Assembly (NCBI RefSeq): GCF_022267515.1
Contig: NZ_JAKFGB010000012.1
Location: 806,001-870,000, forward strand
DNA: 64,000 bases
Reading direction: 5' to 3'
Source of the DNA: Rubinisphaera margarita
GTDB lineage: Bacteria > Planctomycetota > Planctomycetia > Planctomycetales > Planctomycetaceae
Shown piece after piece: positions 26,138 through 36,949 of the stretch. The notes under the pieces were generated by a model, which made no database searches, was not told the DNA's origin, and saw only the letters and a list, made by a program, of their open reading frames with translations. The position numbers and the translations under genes are program-made. Each line of letters opens with the position of its first letter. Position 1 is the first letter of the stretch.

Positions 26138-27507
26138 AGCTTCCCATCCAGAGGAATCAGAACTGTGAACTCGGTGCCCGGCTGTCCGGGACTGAGATTG
26201 CGGGAATGAAACTCGATCGTCCCCCCGTGCTGGCGAACGATTTTATCACAAAGGGCGAGCCCCATGCCGGTTCCTTCTCGTCGGGTTGTGAAATACGGGT
26301 CGAAGATCTCGTGGGCGATCTCGGTCGGAACGCCGTGGCCGGTATCGGACACATCGATCCGCACGAAGTCCTCCTGCAGCGACAGACGGAATGTCAGCGT
26401 TCCTCCCTCCGGCATGGCCGCCAGTCCGTTGAGCGCAAGGTTCAACAGGACCTGTTCGAGCTGGACGGAATCAGCCTGCACCGTGGGGGGATCGACGACC
26501 GCCAGATCGAGTTCAATCTGCACATCCTGAGAATTTGCCTGGGGACGGAGGAGTCGGACCAGCTTCACGATGAGCGCCCAGATTTCCACCGGCGCCCGTC
26601 CCAGTGCGGTCATCGCGGCATAGTTTCTGAATCCGTCGAGAACTTCATTGATCCGCTTTACTTCAGTATGCAGAACGTCCAGGGACTCCTGAATCTCGGG
26701 GTCGGTCTGCTGCGTGGCGAGTTGCTCGCTGAGAAGCTGAATGTGCAGCGAAAGTGCGCTGAGCGGGTTTTTGATTTCATGATGTAAACCGGCAGCCAGC
26801 GAGCCGAGACCGATGAAGCGTTCCATACGCCGCAATCGTTCTTCAAGAAGTGCTTTCTGAGTCACGTCCCGAACATGAAGCACGGTGCCGATCTCCTCGT
26901 CTCGCTGGTTCCTCAGCAGGGTACAACCGGCTCGCAGCGTCTTCCGATGACCGTGGTTATTCACGTTGTAATCGCGATCGCGTACACAGTTGTGTTCCTG
27001 ATTCACCTCCGTACAAATCAGATGCAACAGCCCATGATCGGGTGCGATCTCTGAGAGAGCCTGCCCCAAGGTGCCATTCTCCATCCCGATCAATTCTCGT
27101 CCGCGAGGATTAATGCTGGTGATCCGGCCCGCCGAGTCGGTGGTAATGACTCCAGCATCCATACTGGCCAGGATGTCCGTTGCCAGGACCTTCACGTCAC
27201 GGAGAGAACGTTCGCTGCTTAGGTAGCCGCGAAGCATCAGAGCAAAGGCAATTGCTGTGCCGGTAATGTTGAGCACGAGCAGGATCGAGAGGCGGCTTTG
27301 AAGTTTGAGATCGCCGGAAAGCTCCCGTGCGGCTTCGAGGTCGCTTTCCGGCAGGTGCTGAATGATCCGGCTGACGATCTCCTGTTCCTGTTGCACGTCC
27401 CAGAGAATCCAGGCGGTCAGCCCCAGTGCAGACACGCTCAGCAGCACGAGCCCGAGAGCGAAGAGCCGGGCGTTGTTGGTAAGAGAACCGTCCTTAACGT
27501 CGAACAT
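26134..27507 (-). CDS. membrane-bound sensor histidine kinase, NtrB/AtoS-like
   Basis: 457 residues. Two membrane segments (about 15-37 and 73-93) bound a short external loop of about 35 residues. A PAS domain follows (about 105-215, MDAGVITTDSAGRITSINPRG). HisKA has the phospho-acceptor His243 (HHEIKNPLSAL). The HATPase has NLALNGLAAMPEGG and DTGHGVPTE. This is the class that phosphorylates NtrC-type activators; the activator gene starts within its stop codon. The small external loop makes direct binding of a large ligand unlikely, and PAS-based or membrane sensing is plausible. The signal is unknown. Bicarbonate or CO2 limitation is an inference from the divergent operon. Confidence 0.9.
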   Translation of the reverse strand: MFDVKDGSLTNNARLFALGLVLLSVSALGLTAWILWDVQQEQEIVSRIIQHLPESDLEAARELSGDLKLQSRLSILLVLNITGTAIAFALMLRGYLSSERSLRDVKVLATDILASMDAGVITTDSAGRITSINPRGRELIGMENGTLGQALSEIAPDHGLLHLICTEVNQEHNCVRDRDYNVNNHGHRKTLRAGCTLLRNQRDEEIGTVLHVRDVTQKALLEERLRRMERFIGLGSLAAGLHHEIKNPLSALSLHIQLLSEQLATQQTDPEIQESLDVLHTEVKRINEVLDGFRNYAAMTALGRAPVEIWALIVKLVRLLRPQANSQDVQIELDLAVVDPPTVQADSVQLEQVLLNLALNGLAAMPEGGTLTFRLSLQEDFVRIDVSDTGHGVPTEIAHEIFDPYFTTRREGTGMGLALCDKIVRQHGGTIEFHSRNLSPGQPGTEFTVLIPLDGKL

Positions 27508-27680
27508 CTAATCTGAAATCCGCAATGAGATCGTAGGCACAGTATGCCCCGGCGATCGAGCAGCGGCCGGGCAACTTCATTGTCATCAATTGGATCGCTG
27601 CAGGGGAACCGTACTGACGGAGAAATTCCGGGCAATTCACGTCGACAGTCGGAACCGGGAACTTTCAACAAGTCCACATC

Positions 27681-27717
27681 GTGCAAGTTCTTGCAGACTG
27701 TCTGCAGGGGAATGCAC
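27681..27717. promoter_or_regulatory. candidate enhancer (activator-binding) dyads upstream of dabA
   Basis: Two perfect inverted repeats share a TGCA. TGCAAG-TT-CTTGCA spans 27682-27695, and TGCAGAC-T-GTCTGCA spans 27692-27706. Outer GTGCA (27681-27685) and TGCAC (27713-27717) form a wider pair. The block sits about 130-155 bases upstream of the -24 element, the normal distance for NtrC-class enhancers. A further TGCAAG half-site (27828-27833) touches the promoter. Confidence 0.6.
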
Positions 27718-27835
27718 AACGAGACTGATCGCTTCGGGCAGTCGCTGGAGGAAATCGAGCAGAGATGAGGGCGTTTCTCGGGCTTTCATGCGGCTATTGA
27801 CGATTCTCGACGATGTTTTCCGGTCACTGCAAGCT

Positions 27836-27852
27836 TTGGCATGTCTCTTGCC
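27836..27852 (+). promoter_or_regulatory. sigma-54 (-24/-12) promoter for dabA
   Basis: TTGGCATGTCTCTTGCC matches the YTGGCACG-N4-TTGCW consensus, with a T for C after the GGCA block and a C at the last position. The GG (27838-27839) and GC (27850-27851) are separated by exactly ten bases, as required. Transcription would start near 27863, giving a leader of about 44 bases to the dabA ATG. Confidence 0.7.
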
Positions 27853-27906
27853 TGTTAAGGCCACTGCCTCGACCGTTCCCACCTGTCCGCCTCCCGAAAG
27901 CTCCCG

Positions 27907-30900
27907 ATGTCCGAAACTCATGCTCAGGTCTTTCCGTTGAAAGACGAGAGATCCTCCGACAGTCGTCAGGAGACGCATGAGCAATTGCGGCAGGCATTCG
28001 AGCACGCTGTTCATTACCTGCCGACACAGGGACCGATCTCAGTCTTTGTCCACCACAATACGCTCCATCCGCTGGAAGATCTGCCGTTCGCCGAGGCCGT
28101 TCGGAAAGGATATGAAGTCTACGGAGGAGAGCCTTATCTTTCGGAACATCGTTACCGCGACGAATTGCGATCAGGCCGCATTCTGCTCGACGATCTGCGG
28201 CAGATTCTGATGGATGACCTCGGCGATCGAGCCGACGATTTGGTCGCCTCGTTCGGAACCCGCTACATGGTTCGGTTCGCCATGCTGCGGATGACGCTGC
28301 ATTCCGCGACAGATGCCGAGCTTCGCTGGCTGCTGGCCGAATCAGACCTGCTGAAATCATTCCACGAAGAAGTTTCGCCCCAGCGGCGCGAACAGATTGT
28401 CGCCCTCACCTGCGATTGGATCAGTCAGCGTGACATCAGCGAACTTCCCGCTGTCGTGCGAACGTTGTTGAGTGAGTATCGCTCGAATGATCCTGGTTCG
28501 TGGCACTCCACGGAGCAGGAGGCGTTTGCGTTGAAGCTGTTGTGGCGGGTTTGTCATCAGGGCGTTCATGCCGCTGATCCTACGAAGCGGGATCGGCAGT
28601 CATGCAGTTATCGTGAGAAGATTTTCAGCGTGGCTGGTCAGGCTGCTGAATCGCGAGTCAACGATCTGTTGATTCGCTTCTGTTCGGTCTATCTGGACCG
28701 GGGCCTGGCGTCGTGGTCGCTGCCTGATCGGCAAAAAGGCTTTGCCTTCGCATTCGCTCAACTCCTTTCTCGACGCGTCCCGATTCGGCGTTCCTGGACG
28801 CGAATGCTTCGCGAGGATCTCGAGCCGCTTCTTAAAGGAGATTTCGATCCCCTCGAATCGATCGCCACGTCACTGTCCGCGCTCGGAGTCGAGCTGGAGG
28901 AGACCGAACGGTTTATCTTGCAGACGCTACTCTCGATGCGAGGATGGGCCGGAATGATCTGGCAACTGGAGTCGCATGCCCCGTGGTCGTCCCAGTCGCC
29001 TCCACCTGGGACGCTGCTGGAGTTTCTTGCGGTTCGACTGCTGCTGGAACGTCACTCCATCGCCTGTGCGTTGCGGGGGCGTTCGGGAGTCGGTGATCTG
29101 GCCGATCTCGCCGCCCATGTTCATCGGAACGGTTCGCGATCTCAGACTCACCGCATCGATCAGCGGGCCTATGCAGTCTTTCAGCTTGCCCAGGTTTGCG
29201 GTTGGACGTTCGACCAACTGCTGCAAATGTCGCAGCGGCAATGGAAGTGTTTGATTGAAGAGCTGGACGAGTTCAGTAGTCTTGAACGTCGTCGAATTCT
29301 CCAGTTGGGATACGAGCGACGATATGCACACAGGGCACTCGATGCGATCGCCGTGCATTCGCGTCGTCGAAGAGAGCTCAATCACCCGACCGATCGCAGC
29401 CCCGCCTTTCACGCCGTGTTCTGCATAGACGATCGTGAGGAGTCGTTTCGGCGTCATCTGGAAGAAGTGGATCCGGAATGCAGGACGTCGTCGGCGGCGG
29501 GGTTCTTCGCCGTCGCGATGTATTATCGAGGAGCCGAACAGGCTCACTACCGGCCTCTTTGCCCGAACGTGATTCAACCGCAACACTATGTTCGTGAAGA
29601 GCCTCTGTTTTCGACGATCGATGCCAGTAGAAGGCGCGCCGGTCGGCGTCGAACCCTGGGCATGCTGGCACATCACGTCAACTCCGGATCTCGGACTCTG
29701 GTCGGTGGATGGATTACGGGCATCCTCGGAGCTGTCCACGCAGTCCCGATGGTCGCCCGCATCATGGCGCCGCTGTTGACCTCGCAGATCCGCGAATCGA
29801 TGAACACCTGGGTGAAGACTCCTGCGACGGAGCTTCACCTTGAGCGGACAGACGGCGAGCCCGGCAAATCACCCGAAGCACTGGGCTATTCCCTGAATGA
29901 GATGGCTTCCATTGTTGTTCGGGTGCTCGAAGATCTCGGAATGGTCGAGAATCTGTCGCAGATTGTTTTCTTCTGTGGCCATGGTTCGAGCAGCCTTAAT
30001 AATCCGCACGAATCGGCTTACAACTGCGGAGCCTGCAGCGGCGGGCGCGGCGGGCCGAACGCGCGGGCCTTCGCAATGATGGCGAACGATCCACGAGCCC
30101 GGCGACTGGTCGCTGAACGGGGGATTGCTATTCCCGACGACGTTTATTTCCTCGGCGGATACCACAATACCTGCAATGATCGTGTCGAGTATTACGACCT
30201 CGATCGTCTGCCCCGCTCTCACCGCGCTCTCTTCCGTCGAATGGAGACGAGTCTCAATGAGGCTCGTGCGAGAAATGCCCACGAACGCGCGAGACGGTTC
30301 GAATCGGCTCCCGCGGATCTGACGCCCCGCGAAGCGCTCGAACATGTCGAGCAGAGGGCGGAAGATTTGTCTCAGGCAAGACCGGAGTACAACCATGCCA
30401 CCAATGCTCTAGTGATCGTCGGGCGACGCGAGTGGAGTCGTGGACTGTTTCTTGATCGCCGGGCCTTTCTCACGTCCTACGATCCGAGCATTGATGATGA
30501 ACAGGCATCGATCCTGAGTCGTATCCTCGCGGCGGCGATTCCGGTCTGTGCCGGAATCAGTCTGGAATATTACTTCTCCACAGTCGATGTCGAACGTTAC
30601 GGCTGCGGCTCGAAGCTTCCACATAACGTCGCCTCCATGCTCGGTGTTATGACCGGAGCGGCCAGCGATCTCCGGCCAGGGCTCTCTCAACAGATGGTTG
30701 AGATTCACGAGCCGATGCGGATTCTGTTCGTCATCGAGACAACTCCTCAATCGATGCTCTCGATCATTGAGAACAATCCGGTCATCGCTCGACTCGTCAA
30801 AGGTGAGTGGGTGCATCTGGCGGTTCTTGATGCGGAGACTTCGGAAATTCAGAAGTATGAGAAGGGACGGTTCGAACCTTACCTCCCCCAGGAGAAAGAA

Positions 30901-31038
30901 CTGCCTGAAGTGGCGTCCTCGATTGACTGGTATTTCAATCGTCGTGATCACCTCGGCTTCGCTTCAGTGACGGAGTCCACTCCGAGTGTGCGGCCTCATC
31001 TCAGTACCTACTCAGTGACCGCCGGAGGTGACGCATGA
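27907..31038 (+). CDS. dabA: DabA, inorganic carbon transporter catalytic subunit (DUF2309/UPF0753)
   Basis: 1043 residues. DabA is a beta-carbonic-anhydrase-like membrane-associated protein that, with DabB, drives energy-coupled CO2/bicarbonate accumulation in Halothiobacillus and others. The four key residues of the characterised protein are conserved in spacing: Cys506 and Asp508 (AVFCIDDREES), His692 (FCGHGSSS) and, 15 residues later, Cys707 (YNCGACSG). The early motif SVFVHHNTLHPLEDLPF is also a family signature. It is preceded by a sigma-54 promoter and overlaps the next gene (ATGA). The N-terminus has little Shine-Dalgarno signal. In an apparent heterotroph the role is probably supply of bicarbonate for anaplerotic carboxylation. 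Confidence 0.95.
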   Translation: MSETHAQVFPLKDERSSDSRQETHEQLRQAFEHAVHYLPTQGPISVFVHHNTLHPLEDLPFAEAVRKGYEVYGGEPYLSEHRYRDELRSGRILLDDLRQILMDDLGDRADDLVASFGTRYMVRFAMLRMTLHSATDAELRWLLAESDLLKSFHEEVSPQRREQIVALTCDWISQRDISELPAVVRTLLSEYRSNDPGSWHSTEQEAFALKLLWRVCHQGVHAADPTKRDRQSCSYREKIFSVAGQAAESRVNDLLIRFCSVYLDRGLASWSLPDRQKGFAFAFAQLLSRRVPIRRSWTRMLREDLEPLLKGDFDPLESIATSLSALGVELEETERFILQTLLSMRGWAGMIWQLESHAPWSSQSPPPGTLLEFLAVRLLLERHSIACALRGRSGVGDLADLAAHVHRNGSRSQTHRIDQRAYAVFQLAQVCGWTFDQLLQMSQRQWKCLIEELDEFSSLERRRILQLGYERRYAHRALDAIAVHSRRRRELNHPTDRSPAFHAVFCIDDREESFRRHLEEVDPECRTSSAAGFFAVAMYYRGAEQAHYRPLCPNVIQPQHYVREEPLFSTIDASRRRAGRRRTLGMLAHHVNSGSRTLVGGWITGILGAVHAVPMVARIMAPLLTSQIRESMNTWVKTPATELHLERTDGEPGKSPEALGYSLNEMASIVVRVLEDLGMVENLSQIVFFCGHGSSSLNNPHESAYNCGACSGGRGGPNARAFAMMANDPRARRLVAERGIAIPDDVYFLGGYHNTCNDRVEYYDLDRLPRSHRALFRRMETSLNEARARNAHERARRFESAPADLTPREALEHVEQRAEDLSQARPEYNHATNALVIVGRREWSRGLFLDRRAFLTSYDPSIDDEQASILSRILAAAIPVCAGISLEYYFSTVDVERYGCGSKLPHNVASMLGVMTGAASDLRPGLSQQMVEIHEPMRILFVIETTPQSMLSIIENNPVIARLVKGEWVHLAVLDAETSEIQKYEKGRFEPYLPQEKELPEVASSIDWYFNRRDHLGFASVTESTPSVRPHLSTYSVTAGGDA

Positions 31039-32426
31039 CGATCGATTCTGTCTTCCAGGGCCTGGGAATCGTGACGGTTGCCGGTCCGGTCCTGTTGCTC
31101 TTTCTGCTGGGGCTTTCTGCTCTGCTGGGTATCAGACTGAACGAAGGTTTCATCTCCCGCACGACACAGCTGTCGGTGCTGGTGACGCTTGTTCCCGCCA
31201 TGACGATTCTGGTTCTCATGCTCATCGTGGGAACACGATATGTACCGGTTGAGATCGGCAACTGGGTGACGATTCCCGAACAGGACTTCCATTTTCATCT
31301 GAAGTTCGTGTTCGATCGATTGAGCGTTCCTTTTCTGCTCCTCTCCTGCGTGCTTTGTGGCGTGGTGGGAACATTCACCCGCCGGTATCTGCACCGGGAG
31401 GAAGGCTACTCGCGATTCTTCCTGTTCTATGCGATCTTCTTTGCCGGAATGGTGATCTCATCGCTTGCCGCCACCATTGAGACGTTGTTTGTTGGCTGGG
31501 AGATGGTGGGGCTGTCTTCGGCTCTTCTCGTGGCGTACTTTCTGGAGCGAGAAAATCCCGTCAGGAATGGGCAGCGAATCTGGTCGATTTACCGGCTCTC
31601 GGATGCCGCTTTTCTCATCGCCGCGATTACCATGCATCACTTGACCGAAGAGGGTGACTTCGGCGGTTTGATGAGTTCCGGGATCTGGCCGGCGGGAACC
31701 GCTGCGGTCACGCCCTCTCAGGCGTTGCTGGTGGGGTCACTTCTGTTGATAGCCGCAGCCGGCAAGTCAGCTCTCTTCCCGTTTTCCGGCTGGCTGCCGA
31801 GAGCCATGGAAGGACCAACACCTTCCAGCGCCATTTTCTACGGGGCGCTCTCCGTTCATCTTGGCGCATACCTGCTGCTGCGGGTAAGCCCGCTGCTCGC
31901 TGCATCGCTGGTGCTGCAGATTCTGGTCATCTCGCTGGGGGCGGTCTCGGCCTGCTTTGGCGGAATCATGTCACGGGTTCAGAGTGATATTAAAGGCTCC
32001 CTCGCGTGTGCTTCTGTGACGCAAGTCGGGATCATCTTCATCGAGATCGGTCTCGGCCTTGAGTATCTCGCTCTGATTCACATTATCGGGCATGCCTGCC
32101 TGCGGACGCTGCAGTTGCTGCGGGCTCCCAGTTTGCTGCGTGATTACGATTCGGTTGAGAACGCCGTGGGCACCCGGCCGGTTCAGGACACCCTGTCGGT
32201 CGTGCAGATGCTTCCCAAGAGGTTCCAGCACTGGTGTTATCGCTGCGGTTTCGACCGCGGGTTCATGGACGTGGCTCTCGATGAATGGGTTGTCCGGCCT
32301 TTTCGAGCGGTCTTTCTGGGCTTCGATCATCTGGAACGTCGGATTTCCGGCTGGATGTCGAGTGAACCAGGCCCGGAAGTGGATGATGCGGACAGGCATG
32401 CGGAATCTGCGGGGAGAGCTGCCTGA
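31035..32426 (+). CDS. dabB: DabB, NuoL-like proton-conducting subunit
   Basis: 463 residues with about 12 membrane helices, shorter than respiratory NuoL because the C-terminal lateral-helix region is missing. The conserved proton-path Glu156 (VGWEMVGLSS) and Lys244 (AAAGKSALFPFSGWLP) are both present, followed by the antiporter-family motif AMEGPTPSSAIFYG. In DAB systems this subunit is thought to couple cation flow to DabA. It starts inside the dabA stop and its last base is shared with the next start (TGATG), so the three genes should be made together. Confidence 0.9.
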   Translation: MTIDSVFQGLGIVTVAGPVLLLFLLGLSALLGIRLNEGFISRTTQLSVLVTLVPAMTILVLMLIVGTRYVPVEIGNWVTIPEQDFHFHLKFVFDRLSVPFLLLSCVLCGVVGTFTRRYLHREEGYSRFFLFYAIFFAGMVISSLAATIETLFVGWEMVGLSSALLVAYFLERENPVRNGQRIWSIYRLSDAAFLIAAITMHHLTEEGDFGGLMSSGIWPAGTAAVTPSQALLVGSLLLIAAAGKSALFPFSGWLPRAMEGPTPSSAIFYGALSVHLGAYLLLRVSPLLAASLVLQILVISLGAVSACFGGIMSRVQSDIKGSLACASVTQVGIIFIEIGLGLEYLALIHIIGHACLRTLQLLRAPSLLRDYDSVENAVGTRPVQDTLSVVQMLPKRFQHWCYRCGFDRGFMDVALDEWVVRPFRAVFLGFDHLERRISGWMSSEPGPEVDDADRHAESAGRAA

Positions 32427-33883
32427 TGTCAGAACTGCATTTACCCTGGCTGGAACTTTCGATCGTTGTGCCGTTGATTGGCGCGGTCTGTCTGAGCCGG
32501 GTTCGTCGTGTCGAGGCGGCCCTGAAGATTGCGGTCGCCATCTGTACGATCACCTTCGCTCTGGCCTGTGGCGAGTTTATCGACTTTCTCACACTGGGGT
32601 CGTTCGAAGCTCACGATCACGTCCTGTTCAACATCCTGTTTCCGCGAGAAGTATTCGTCATCGATGAACTGAGCGCGATTCTACTACCGCTCGGAGCTTT
32701 GATTCATCTGGTGGTTGTGATGTCGACCTTGAAGACCAAAGCTCCCCGCTTTTCTCTCGGGTGGAGTCTGGTCGCCGAATCGCTGCTGCTGGCAATCTTC
32801 AGCTGCCGGGCGTCCTGGACGCTGGTTGTCTTGCTGGTTGCGTCGGTCATCCCTCCATTCTTCGAGTTGCACCAGCGCGGTCGATGCACCCGCATTTATG
32901 TTGTCCACATGAGTTTGTTTGCAGGACTTCTGCTTACGGGATGGATCCTCTTGAGTGCGACTCCAGCCGGAACTCCGCTCGCGCTTGTCCCCGGGGCCCT
33001 GCTTTCCGCGTCTGCTCTGTTACGAGCTGGCATCGTGCCGCTCCATTTGTGGATGACGGACCTGTATGAGAAAGCTGCATTTGGAACCGCGATCCTCTTC
33101 TGCGCACCATTGGTTGGGGCGTACGCCATGATGCGGCTCGTTCTTCCCATTGCTCCGGAATGGGCCTTGCAATGCATCGCCATCCTCTCGATTGTGACCG
33201 CCGTTTACGCTGCGGGAATGGCTCTGGTTCAGCAGGAAGCGCGGCGGATGTTCTGCTATCTGTGTCTCTGCCAGTCGTCGCTTGTGCTGGCCGGGCTCGA
33301 ACTGGTTACGCCCATCGGGCTGACCGGAGCGCTGTGTGTATGGCTCTCGGTCGGACTTTCTCTCACCGGATTTGGAATCACGCTGCGATGTATCGAAGCG
33401 AGAATCGGTCGGGTTTCCCTGGATGAGTTCCATGGACTCTATCGTCAGATGCCGACACTCGCGGGCTTCTTTCTGTTGACCGGCCTGGCGTCCATCGGCT
33501 TTCCAGCGACGGTCGGATTCGTCGGAATGGAACTGCTGATTGAAGGCGCGGTCGATGTTTATCCGCTGATCGGCACCATGGTCGTCCTCGCGGCTGCTCT
33601 GAACGGAATCGTCGTTCTGATGGCCTACTTTCGAATCTTCACAGGACGCCAGCAGCCGACCAACATCCCCATGCATGCCCGCCCTGCCGAGCGTGTCGCT
33701 GTCCTTCTTCTCACGCTGCTGATTCTTGGTGGGGGACTGTATCCGCATCCGGGAGTCGCCTTGCGTTATCACGCAGCTCGAGAGCTGACCCAGCAACGGA
33801 ACCGCCGCAATCTCTCGGATCCAGACACATCCGCTGGTTCCGAGGCCGAGCAACAGTCTCGAAACCAGAACTCGCATCGTTAA
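32426..33883 (+). CDS. second NuoL/NuoM-like membrane subunit, divergent
   Basis: 485 residues with about 13 membrane helices of the proton-conducting transporter family. It aligns with the preceding DabB but has lost the key charges. The Glu position is Thr132 (ASWTLVVLLVASVI) and the Lys position is Arg200 (LLRAGIVPLHLWMTD). The usual HPSxxSA/PTPxSA motif is replaced by EKAAFGTAILF. It is translationally coupled to dabB by a one-base overlap. It could be a structural partner, or carry a different ion. Known DAB operons have one DabB, so this three-gene form deserves attention. The tail after residue 455 is polar. Confidence 0.85.
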   Translation: MSELHLPWLELSIVVPLIGAVCLSRVRRVEAALKIAVAICTITFALACGEFIDFLTLGSFEAHDHVLFNILFPREVFVIDELSAILLPLGALIHLVVVMSTLKTKAPRFSLGWSLVAESLLLAIFSCRASWTLVVLLVASVIPPFFELHQRGRCTRIYVVHMSLFAGLLLTGWILLSATPAGTPLALVPGALLSASALLRAGIVPLHLWMTDLYEKAAFGTAILFCAPLVGAYAMMRLVLPIAPEWALQCIAILSIVTAVYAAGMALVQQEARRMFCYLCLCQSSLVLAGLELVTPIGLTGALCVWLSVGLSLTGFGITLRCIEARIGRVSLDEFHGLYRQMPTLAGFFLLTGLASIGFPATVGFVGMELLIEGAVDVYPLIGTMVVLAAALNGIVVLMAYFRIFTGRQQPTNIPMHARPAERVAVLLLTLLILGGGLYPHPGVALRYHAARELTQQRNRRNLSDPDTSAGSEAEQQSRNQNSHR

Positions 33884-33925
33884 CCCGTATTCTCACGACC
33901 TCACTTTCTACTCCACGAGATCTCC

Positions 33926-35605
<1,680 letters not shown>

Positions 35606-35626
35606 GGAACCCCAGCATTCGCGCGT

Positions 35627-35645
35627 CCGGTGCGTTGTGCACCGG
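35627..35645 (+). terminator. hairpin after the SulP gene
   Basis: CCGGTGC-GTTGT-GCACCGG is a perfect seven-base stem 22 bases after the SulP stop. A second hairpin follows 24 bases later. The pair probably ends the DAB/SulP transcript. Confidence 0.5.
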
Positions 35646-35668
35646 CAGTGCGTAATCGGATTTCGACT

Positions 35669-35691
35669 GCTGACAAGGCGGGCCTGTCAGC
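35669..35691. terminator. second hairpin between convergent genes
   Basis: GCTGACA (35669-35675) and TGTCAGC (35685-35691) form a perfect seven-base stem around a nine-base loop. It lies between the SulP stop and the Gfo/Idh stop, so it could serve either direction. Confidence 0.45.
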
Positions 35692-35718
35692 GGGAGGGAA
35701 TGTCTCGGCTATGTGGAA

Positions 35719-36921
35719 CTACAGCTTGAGCAGAGGGTGGTCTCTTTCCTGAAGCGGAAACGGAACGGCTCGACTGCCCTGCACATGCGATTCGAAAACG
35801 GCACAGATCATCTCAATCGTGAGGGCGGCTTCCTGAAAGTTACAGAGTGGCTGACGGTCCTCTTCAATCGCTTTGATCAGATCCTGAGCAGCCAGCGTGT
35901 GATCGTAGATCTGTTTATGCAGACCGGGAATCGGTTCTTCGGTGTCTACCCCCGCAGTTGAGATCGGACGCCATGGTTCCGGAGAGTCGCTGGGCTGGAA
36001 TGGGTTCCCGGCGATGTAATGGGCCAGCGGCAAGGCGTCGCACTGCAGGCTGATTACGCCATCACTGCCGATCAATCGGATTCCGAATCCCTGGCTGCGC
36101 GTCTGATCGTTGGCGATGGAATCGAAGTAGGCCACGACTCCATTCTTCAACAGATACCGCGCATGAATCTCGTTTCCGGCCAGCGGTCCGATTCCTTCCG
36201 CGCCCTCGTGCACATCTTCTCGGGTCACGCGTCGACCATCCTGAAGAACCACCGCTGAGCAGGTCTCGGGGGAGCCGCCGAAGTATGTTGCCAGATTCAA
36301 CACGTGCGAGCCGAGTACCCACAGGTCCTCCGCTCCGCCTCGGCGATCGCCCTTGCCGCGACCACGGATTTCAAGCAGTCGCCCGATCCGGCCATCCGCG
36401 ATGAGGCGTTCGACCTCCTGCAGGACCGGGTGATACCGGTTTCGATGAGCGACCGCGAGCTTCACGTTCCGCGCCTCACAGGCCCGCACAATTTCATCCG
36501 CCTCAGCAGGAGTGCGTACGAATGGCTTCTCGACGTAAAGTCCACGAACTCCGGCTTCAATGGCCGCGAGAATCATGTCCTTCCGCTGATCGACATGGCG
36601 GGGACAGATGGCGACGATCTCTGGCTTCGCGTTCTGCAACATTTCCCGGTAGTCGGTGTAACCCGCGGAAGCTTCGAGCTTCAAGCGACCGAGTTCTTTC
36701 TCCAGCCCTGCCTGGTCGCCATCAGCCACGGCGATGATTCGGGCCTGGGGGAGCCCCTTCCAGACGACGTCGAGCCCGTGGCCGAAGTTGCCCCGACCTG
36801 TATGTCCAATGACTCCGACGGTCCACGTCTTCTGCCGCTCCGGAGTGTCGGCCTCTTGAGCCCAGAGAGGATTTGCGGCCAGCAGTCCGAGGGAACAGAG
36901 CGAGAATTCACGTCGATACAT
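35719..36921 (-). CDS. Tat-exported Gfo/Idh/MocA family oxidoreductase
   Basis: 400 residues from ATG 36921, which has GAGGA six bases upstream; the frame is open to 37041 but overlaps the M20 gene. The N-terminus MYRREFSLCSLGLLAA looks like a twin-arginine signal, so the protein would be exported with its cofactor. The NAD(P) motif is degenerate (GVIGHTGRGNFGH). The catalytic EKP motif is present (YVEKPFVRTPAEADEI), and the family's second domain follows from about residue 165. It would oxidise or reduce a sugar or cyclitol derivative. It lies 28 bases after the M20 gene and is probably in the same operon. Confidence 0.87.
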   Translation of the reverse strand: MYRREFSLCSLGLLAANPLWAQEADTPERQKTWTVGVIGHTGRGNFGHGLDVVWKGLPQARIIAVADGDQAGLEKELGRLKLEASAGYTDYREMLQNAKPEIVAICPRHVDQRKDMILAAIEAGVRGLYVEKPFVRTPAEADEIVRACEARNVKLAVAHRNRYHPVLQEVERLIADGRIGRLLEIRGRGKGDRRGGAEDLWVLGSHVLNLATYFGGSPETCSAVVLQDGRRVTREDVHEGAEGIGPLAGNEIHARYLLKNGVVAYFDSIANDQTRSQGFGIRLIGSDGVISLQCDALPLAHYIAGNPFQPSDSPEPWRPISTAGVDTEEPIPGLHKQIYDHTLAAQDLIKAIEEDRQPLCNFQEAALTIEMICAVFESHVQGSRAVPFPLQERDHPLLKL

Positions 36922-36949
36922 GGAGCGTCCTCTTGTGTGCGAAGTCAGG

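Larger units (their letters stand above)
27508..27906. other. divergent regulatory region between kinase and dabA
   Basis: 399 bases without a credible gene. It holds the sigma-54 promoter and dyads listed separately. Short open frames in it are Arg/Ser-rich chance frames. On the minus strand one weak sigma-54-like match ending in GTTGC (RC of 27569-27583) has GA in place of the essential GG, so I do not call it. The layout fits one activator site region serving dabA and possibly autoregulation of the kinase operon. Confidence 0.6.

Noticed and set aside
27569..27583. Possible minus-strand sigma-54 promoter for the kinase-activator operon
   Set aside because: The essential GG of the -24 element is GA, so the match fails at the most conserved position.
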